Origin: Fragilaria crotonensis
Lineage: Eukaryota > Bacillariophyta > Fragilariophyceae > Fragilariales > Fragilariaceae
DNA: 14,730 nt
Direction: 5' to 3'
NCBI GenBank assembly: GCA_022925895.1
Contig: JAKSYS010000870.1
Coordinates: forward strand, 1-14,730
In this document: piece by piece, positions 9,149-14,730 of the stretch
How the letters are laid out: each line of letters opens with the position of its first letter
How positions within the stretch are numbered: the stretch's first letter is position 1
Notes under the pieces: model-generated
Told to the model about the DNA's origin: nothing
The model's input: the letters and a program-made list of their open reading frames with translations, nothing else
The model's database searches: none
Program-made: the position numbers and the translations under genes

Positions 9149-9990
9149 GCGAATGTTCCCCAAGCCGGAAGTATTCGCTCCCATGGACTGCATCGCAGGT
9201 ACCCCATTAACTTGCGATCCATGGGACGCTACATTCGGAGCACCAACGTTGGTTGAACAACAGCAGCAAGTGCAGTTGAACGACCTTCACTCCAAGGTTG
9301 CAACTCTCCTTCAGCGTGTCGACTCGCTCAAGCGCTCCATTCCGCGATCAACTCACTGGACCTGCCGCCACTGCAACGATACAATCGTCCATGGGCCAAC
9401 TGAACCTTGCCCCAAGCTCCGTAACACATCCCGCTCGCCATCGGATTTGTCGACGCAAGAGGAAGGGCCAGGATCAACCACTGCGATGTCAACGACGCCT
9501 ACCTCGACGCTCCGCTTCGCCAGCAGCGACGCCGCTCGCAGGCTTCCCAAGTCCAACGGCGTCTATCGCCCGTCTCTCCATTGGCTTCCAAGGCCTAGGG
9601 AACCATCAGTGGACCTCAAGCAACTTCAAGCTGCTCGCAAGATGGCAATGCAAGTGAACATGGCTAAGTTTCCAAGCGGCAACTTCTCCACAATCCTTCG
9701 CATGGCTCTCCAGTCAACCGACCGCTTCCGCGAATCCCTTCCCAAGGCTTCAACGTTTCCTGTCATTTGGGACTCTGGTGCAAGCATCTCGATCCTCCTG
9801 ACCGCAAGGACTTTGTTGGACCCATCAACACCCTGGCCCTATCACTCAACTGCAGGGCATTGCAAAGGGACTCAGGATTGAAGGCCAAGGTCATGTTCTG
9901 TGGGCAATGCAAGATACTCTGGGCAACCTAAGGATGCTCAAGGTCCCAGCATACTTGGTGTCTTGCATCAAGGTCAGGCTCCTATCCACC
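9149..9990 (+). CDS. Coiled-coil/CxxC linker and aspartic protease
   Basis: The frame differs from the preceding module (switch near 9145) and stays open to about 9795. A Gln-rich heptad stretch (VEQQQQVQLNDLHSKVATLL and LQRVDSLKRS, about 9251-9340) looks like a coiled coil. A Cys motif follows (CRHCNDTIVHGPTEPC, about 9361-9410). A Ser/Thr/Arg-rich region leads to the protease core FPVIWDSGASIS, with the catalytic Asp at 9771-9773. The protease acts as a dimer and cuts the polyprotein inside the particle. After the DSGAS motif the frame shifts near 9795 and again near 9835. The typical protease continuation (GPI.....GIAKGLRIEGQG) is then readable. The motif is firm and the fold borders are approximate. 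Confidence 0.8.
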
Positions 9991-11384
9991 ACAAGCTTGC
10001 TCCAAGCTTACCTGGAGAGACCATCACCATTGAAGCTCATCAACTGACCTTGAGTGGCACCTCTGATGAAGCCAGAGGGCAACTCATTGCAAGAGTCAAC
10101 CCTGACAACAACTTGCCTACCTCTGATGCACACCGCAGCTCAGATACTCCCAAGGCAGTTGCAGCTCTCAACATTACTCTCAACACTGTTCATGAGAGCA
10201 ACCTCAACTTGACTGAAGCTGAGAAGGAGTTATTAAGGTGGCACCGCCTTGGACACCTTTCCTTTCGCAAGATCCAATTCATCATGCGAACTGGAGTCCT
10301 GAGTCGGGTGAGTCGCATCGATCACTCCATACTGCTGCTTGCCGAATTGTCAACCCTCCCAAGTGTGCCGCATGCCAATATGGGAAGCAACATCAGCGAC
10401 CAGCTCCTGCCAAGATCACAACTGTTATCAAGGATCGAGCTGGAGTTCTCAAGGCAGACAACTTGCTCCCTGGACAACAAGTCTCCATTGATCACTTCAT
10501 TTGTGGAACAAAGGAAGGCTCTTCTCTTCAGCTGGAAGGAGCTTGAACTCAGACATGTTTGCTGGTGGCTGCCTCTTCATTGATCATGCTTCCAACTTTG
10601 TGCATGTTGAGTTTCAGAAGCATCTGAACACTCATGAGACTCTGAAGGCCAAGCAGAACTTTGAGTTGATGGCAAGGGACAGTGGAGTCATTCCACAATC
10701 CTATCTCTCTGACAATGGTGGAAGCTTCACCTCAGCTAAGTTCACTGAGCACCTTGGAACTCTGAAGCAAGTTGTCAAGTTTGCTGGAGTTGGAGCTCAC
10801 CATCACAATGGCCATGCTGAGAGGGCAATCAAACGATCATGTCGATTGCTCGGACAATGATGCTCCATTCAGCGGTACATTGGCCAGATGTGGCTGATGC
10901 AACACTTTGGCCAATGGCAGTCTCCCATGCTATCTTCCTTCACAAACCATGTTCCTGATTTGGCAACAGGTCTCTGTCCAAGTGATGTCTTCACCAAGTC
11001 CAGATGGGAGCAAAGGAAGTATCATGATCTGCATGTGTGGGGATGCCCTGTGTATGCTCTTGAAGACCATTGCAGATGGAAAGAAGCTGCCTCGCTGGAA
11101 GCCTCGGTCCATCCGCTGTGTCAACATGGGGCTCTCAAAAACATGCAAGCACAGTCCCCTTGGTTTTGAATCCAGAGACAGGGTACATCACTCCCCAATA
11201 TCACATTGTGTTTGATGATTGGTTTGCAACGGTGGCTACTAATGTGGATGCCCTCCCGGATTTTAATACAACGCGTTGGGCCCGTTTGTTTGGCGACTCA
11301 AGATATCAGTTCCCATTCGATGACAACGACAACAATGCTACAGAGGAAGCGAATGGACTCCCAAGCTACAGAAGCCATCAATGA
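9991..11384 (+). CDS. Integrase with GAG-pre-integrase region (frame broken)
   Basis: Integrase inserts the cDNA into host chromosomes. The N-terminal zinc site reads WHRLGH (10239-10256) and KCAACQYGK (10361-10387). It gives H-x3-H, one residue shorter than the usual copia H-x4-H, so a codon may be missing. The catalytic triad is the Asp at 10490 (VSIDHF), the Asp at 10711 (SDNGG) and the Glu at 10819 (NGHAERA). Exactly 35 residues separate the last two, a perfect DD35E. The C-terminal part shows VWGCPVYALE (about 11035) and TGYITPQYHIVFDDWF (about 11178-11225), typical of copia. Frames change near 10305, 10510, 10858 and between 10900 and 11180. The last frame closes at 11384. Confidence 0.88.
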
Positions 11385-11872
11385 GAACCAAACAAGAGTT
11401 GCTGCCTCCATGGATGAAGCTGTTGCAATTGAACAACTCCCAGTTCCTCCCTTGGCTGAGGCTCCACCCAGGACACCAACTGTTCCACAGCCATTGCCAA
11501 GCTCTCCATTGCTCACTCCAAGGCCTCCAACTCCCATGATGTCTCAAACGAGGAGCAGTCTATCGATCCTCGGTCTCTCCAGTCTCCTCCAACGCCAGAC
11601 ATCAGAACTTCACCTCTGCAACGCCGTCCACTCCAGCTCACAAGCCAAGGAAGAGACGCCACGCAAGGTCCCAGCTACCCCGATCTCCCCAGTTCATCAG
11701 CCAATCTTCTCCCCAGTTCGGGAGCAGACCCCAATGTCTGAAACGAGGAGAGTCCTGTTCCAGACAATGCATTCGCCCTTGACTCACCACGACGAGCAAC
11801 CAGTCAAGTCGCCTCCGCCACCAACGTCTCCGCCGGTCCAACCGCATTCGCGCAGCACCACAACGCCTTGGA
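11385..11872 (+). other. Pro/Ser/Thr-rich linker between integrase and reverse transcriptase
   Basis: One frame is open here for about 160 residues and is rich in Pro, Ser and Thr with many S/T-P steps (TPTVPQPLPSSPLLTP, PPPPTSPP). No domain is visible. Such linkers are usual in copia Pol and contain the integrase/reverse transcriptase processing site and, in Ty1, the nuclear signal. No clear basic nuclear signal is seen. Disorder is likely. Confidence 0.6.
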
Positions 11873-12999
11873 TACGATAACACTCAAGGCCATGGATACT
11901 TTGCTTCTCCAAGTGCTTGGATCTTTGAGGAAAATGGAATCATCCTTTCCCCAACTGCCTTCAAGGCAGCTGCATCTGATCCTGACACTCTGAGCTTTGA
12001 CCAAGCTATGGCTGACATTGAGCATGTGACCAAGTGGATGGAGGCAGCTGCTAAGGAAGTGGCAAGCCTTGAGAAGAATGGGACTTGGAAGGAAGTCAGT
12101 ATCCTTGAAGCCAAGACCAAGATTCTCCCAGGGACTTGGGTATTTCGGCGCAAGCGATCCCCAGATGGAGAAGTCACCAAGTACAAAGCGCTACTGTGTT
12201 CGAGGCGACCTTGAAGAAGGAGAACCTGAAACCTATGCCCCAGTTGTTGCTTGGAGTTCAGTTCGATTGTTCCTTGTCTTGTCCCTAACATTGGGATGGC
12301 AAACTTGCTCCATTGACTTCAGCAGTGCCTTTGTCCAAGCCAACCTCTGGCCCAGTCTGGATCCACATGCCAAGGGCTTCAAGTCTGATCAGCCAAGTGA
12401 CCAAAGGACTTGCCTGACTTGTTAAGAGCCTCTACGGCCTCTCGGTTGCTCCCCGCCTTTGGTATCAACACATTCGTGAAGCACTCCTCCTCCAAGGATT
12501 GAAGCAGAGTGCCACAGACTCATGCCTCTTGTACAACAAGACCATCATGATTGTTCTCTATGTTGATGATCTTGGGATTGCCTACTCCAACAAAAGGATC
12601 TTGACAAACTGTTCCAGGATCTTACTGATTTGGGTTTGGAGTTCACTCGTGAAGGCACCTTCACTGATTTTCTTGGAATCAAGTTTGTCAAGGATGAAGT
12701 CTCCAACACTGTCACCCTAACACAAAGGGTTTGATTCAGAAGATCATAAAGGCAACAGGACTTCAAGACTGCAACCCCAACCACACTCCTGCTATGCAAG
12801 CATGCCTTGGGATTGACCCTGATGGAGAACCCATGGATGAGTTCTGGAACTACCGCTCTATTGTTGGAATGCTCTTGTACTTGTCAACAAACACAAGGCC
12901 AGACATCACATTTGCAGTAAGTCAAGTTGCCAGGTTCAATCATTCTCCCAAGAAGAGCCATGCCATGGCAATCAAAACAATTGTCCGCTACTTGCACTG
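11873..12999 (+). CDS. Reverse transcriptase (RVT_2 type, frame broken)
   Basis: It copies the element RNA into cDNA. The copia-type domain starts with AMADIEHVTKWMEAAAKEV and NGTWKEV (about 12005-12110), followed by LPGTWVFRRKRSPDGEVTKYKA. The first catalytic Asp is in SIDFSSAFVQA (Asp at 12315). SLYGLSVAPRLWY follows (about 12427-12470). The active-site box YVDD is at 12559-12570, with the catalytic Asp pair at 12565-12570. The thumb/connection region reads GLQDCNPNHTPAM, YRSIVGMLLYLS and TRPDITFAVSQVARF (about 12853-12930). Frames change near 12188, 12345, 12420, 12600 and 12725. All core motifs are present, so the enzyme type is certain. Whether the real copy is uninterrupted depends on the assembly. 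Confidence 0.92.
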
Positions 13000-13550
13000 C
13001 TGACAAAGGAACTATTGTGACTCCCACTGGAGACCTCTCTCTTGATTGTTATGTTGATGCTGACTTTGCTGGCCTCCATGGTCGTGACCCTGATCATTCT
13101 GACACCAGCGCCAAGTCCCGCACCGGCTACATCATCACCCTTGGAGGTTGTCCAATTCTCTGGAAGTCTCAACTGCAAACAGAGATCTCCCTGTCTACAT
13201 TGGAATCTGAGTACTCTGCTCTCAGTGCAAGCATGAGGACTCTGTTGCCACTTCGTGATCTTCTTGGAGAAATCTGCAAGGAATTGACTCTGCCACCTGA
13301 CTTCAAGTCTACCATTCGCTGCCGCGTCTTTGAAGACAACAACGGTGCTCTGCTGCTCGCTACCAAGCAACGCATTACTAATCGCACCAAGTACTTCCTG
13401 GTCAAGTGGCACTTCTTCTGGCACCACGTCCGCAACGGAGATGTCGAAGTGCTCAAGATTGCAACCACTGACCAGTTGGCTGACTACCTTACCAAGGGCC
13501 TCAATCGAGAAGTTTTCGAACGCATTCGAAAGCTTGCTCAAGGTTGGTGA
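13000..13550 (+). CDS. Ty1/copia RNase H domain, end of Pol
   Basis: It removes the RNA template during cDNA synthesis. One clean frame runs from about 13000 to the TGA at 13548-13550. The catalytic residues are visible: Asp in CYVDADFAG (Asp at 13056), Glu in LESEYSALS (Glu at 13209) and Asp in EDNNGALLL (Asp at 13335). The C-terminal ADYLTKGL (13479-13502) matches the usual ADxLTKxL end of copia Pol. This is the longest unbroken pol segment of the element. The stop is followed by 141 bases of 3' untranslated sequence up to the 3' LTR. Confidence 0.93.
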
Positions 13551-13682
13551 CACGCGGCACCGCCGCACTTGTGTTGGGTGGATTTAAGAGTGTTCCCTCT
13601 TATCCTGCAAGCCCATATGTTTATTGTTCATGTCCTACATTTTCACCACACCATCACTAATCTATTTCTTGTTTCATTGAAT

Positions 13683-13691
13683 GAGAGGGAG
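13683..13691 (+). other. Polypurine tract
   Basis: GAGAGGGAG directly abuts the 3' LTR, where plus-strand DNA synthesis is primed. Its position supports AGTC as the true LTR start. Confidence 0.8.
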
Positions 13692-14278
13692 AGTCAAGGT
13701 ACAGCAGCTGACAGCTGTTATTGTGCCGTTATTGACGTTGAAATTTCGTCCCCGCCAGCTGAGTCCCATCCGGCTTTGGATACGAAGATTCTCACGCCAA
13801 CTGTATACGGCGAATCGCCAGTACGAAAACTACAGTTGTCCCGGACTGCTTTCCGCCCTCATAACCTCCTTTTCTACAACACCAATTTGTCCACATTAAC
13901 CCAGTGCAATTCAACTGCAATTTCCCTTCATGTGCCAACTAATTTCCAACATGTGTCCCTCATCATGTTGGCTAAGTCTGGCCGTGTTGCAACAGTTGTT
14001 GCGACTGTCAATTCGCTCGTGACGGCGGAGTTGGAGCTGACATTTCAATGCCCTTATCAGTGGGATGAATGCTTTGAATGTTCACTCCCACAACCCTCTA
14101 ACTTCGCGAAAGTAGATCGGCAAGATTCAATCGGACCTGGATTGAATTGGTTCCTTCAAAGTGAAACCTAGAAATAAGCTCATAAGTTAAACTAACAGAA
14201 TTACAAAACTCTACGTTTGACCGAACCCGGATTTCTACGAACTAGTACGCAGCCTTGATCACGCCGTGTACTTCGACT
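13692..14278 (+). repeat. 3' LTR (587 bp)
   Basis: It matches 6271-6846 except for five substitutions and 11 extra bases. It starts AGTC after the polypurine tract and ends GACT before the right GGAAC. Open frames inside it also occur in the 5' LTR and have no coding support. Confidence 0.93.
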
Positions 14279-14283
14279 GGAAC
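14279..14283. repeat. Target-site duplication, right copy (GGAAC)
   Basis: Identical to 6266-6270 and directly adjacent to the 3' LTR end. Confidence 0.85.
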
Positions 14284-14730
14284 CAACCCACCAGAGTTGG
14301 AAACAATGGAACACATGCAGTACAAGTAACACGTAACAACCTGACAGCAAAATTTCCCTGAAATAACGACACTGGCTCAAAAATTCGTCTCCATCCAGAA
14401 TTGACGTACACATCACGACACAATGTAGGTTCATAAACCTTGTTCTAATTTTCCAAGTTGGACTGCACTCATCCCCAAGAAAGTTTTTGGATATAGTTGA
14501 CTTTGTTGTCAAGCAGTTTGGAAAAGAAACATGGATATCATGAAGGCAATGAAACAAAGCCGGTGGCGTATCATCAATCCTTCCAAATGACATTGAGCTG
14601 GACACTTATGCTTGCACTCATACCATACCTACACAGCATACTGAGGTGGCTACATAGTCATCAGATGCTCCAAGTGGCGACAAACCGCACGCCATCTATC
14701 CTCCTAGTGGTTAAAACCGCCACAGAGAGG
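14284..14730. other. Right flank, no supported gene
   Basis: A minus-strand frame is open from an ATG at 14605 into the LTR. It shows no recognisable domain. With the element removed, it would continue in phase into the left flank (see findings). Nothing else is recognised up to the window end. Confidence 0.4.

Larger units (their letters stand above)
6271..14278 (+). mobile_element. Complete Ty1/copia LTR retrotransposon, 8.0 kb
   Basis: Both LTRs, a target-site duplication, a primer-site position, gag, protease, integrase, reverse transcriptase, RNase H and a polypurine tract are present in the order that defines Ty1/copia (integrase before reverse transcriptase). The LTRs differ at only five substituted positions, so insertion is recent on the scale of this genome. 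Coding frames change at least fifteen times. Eight kb is long for copia. The excess lies in a membrane and coiled-coil module between gag and protease and in a Pro-rich linker between integrase and reverse transcriptase. Zinc motifs and the integrase C-terminus suggest a diatom CoDi-like lineage, from memory of the family and not from a search. Confidence 0.95.

Noticed and set aside
12972-13568. 198-codon minus-strand frame opposite RNase H
   Set aside because: It mirrors the clean plus-strand RNase H frame, whose catalytic residues are all visible. It is a codon-bias shadow.

Overview
The window looks like nuclear DNA of a eukaryotic alga, most likely a diatom. The reasons are a compact layout with no visible introns, a Hel2/ZNF598-type ubiquitin ligase, a bZIP factor with an N-x7-R basic region, and a full Ty1/copia retrotransposon whose Gag carries a CKLCKRW-TTTH zinc motif that I associate with diatom copia (CoDi-like) elements. 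The diatom assignment is an inference.

Layout. 1-571: upstream DNA with no gene I can support. 572-3164 (+): a ZNF598/Hel2 ribosome-quality-control E3 ligase with RING, C2H2 fingers, FPSL motifs and the conserved C-terminal domain. Its reading frame is broken several times. 3165-4984: about 1.8 kb without a recognisable gene, holding a short repeat cluster, a 16-bp palindrome, a G-box and a perfect CRE (TGACGTCA). 4985-5756 (+): a bZIP transcription factor ending in about five tandem 18-residue repeats. 5757-6265: plain flank. 6271-14278 (+): an 8,008-bp Ty1/copia element bounded by LTRs of 576 and 587 bp and a 5-bp target-site duplication (GGAAC). 14284-14730: right flank, no clear gene.

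The retrotransposon follows the copia order: gag with a CCHC knuckle and a second zinc motif, aspartic protease (DSGAS), integrase (HHCC and DD35E), a proline-rich linker, reverse transcriptase (YVDD), RNase H, polypurine tract and 3' LTR. It is long because of an extra module between gag and protease. That module has two strongly hydrophobic, probably membrane-spanning segments, a basic stretch, a Gln-rich coiled coil and a Cys-x2-Cys motif. This is the most unusual feature of the window.

Frame breaks occur in all three unrelated loci, and the 5' LTR lacks 11 bases that the 3' LTR has. The simplest reading is uncorrected deletion errors in the assembly rather than three pseudogenes. I therefore describe the genes as domain sets whose frames switch, not as dead genes. 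I cannot rule out true decay of the retrotransposon.
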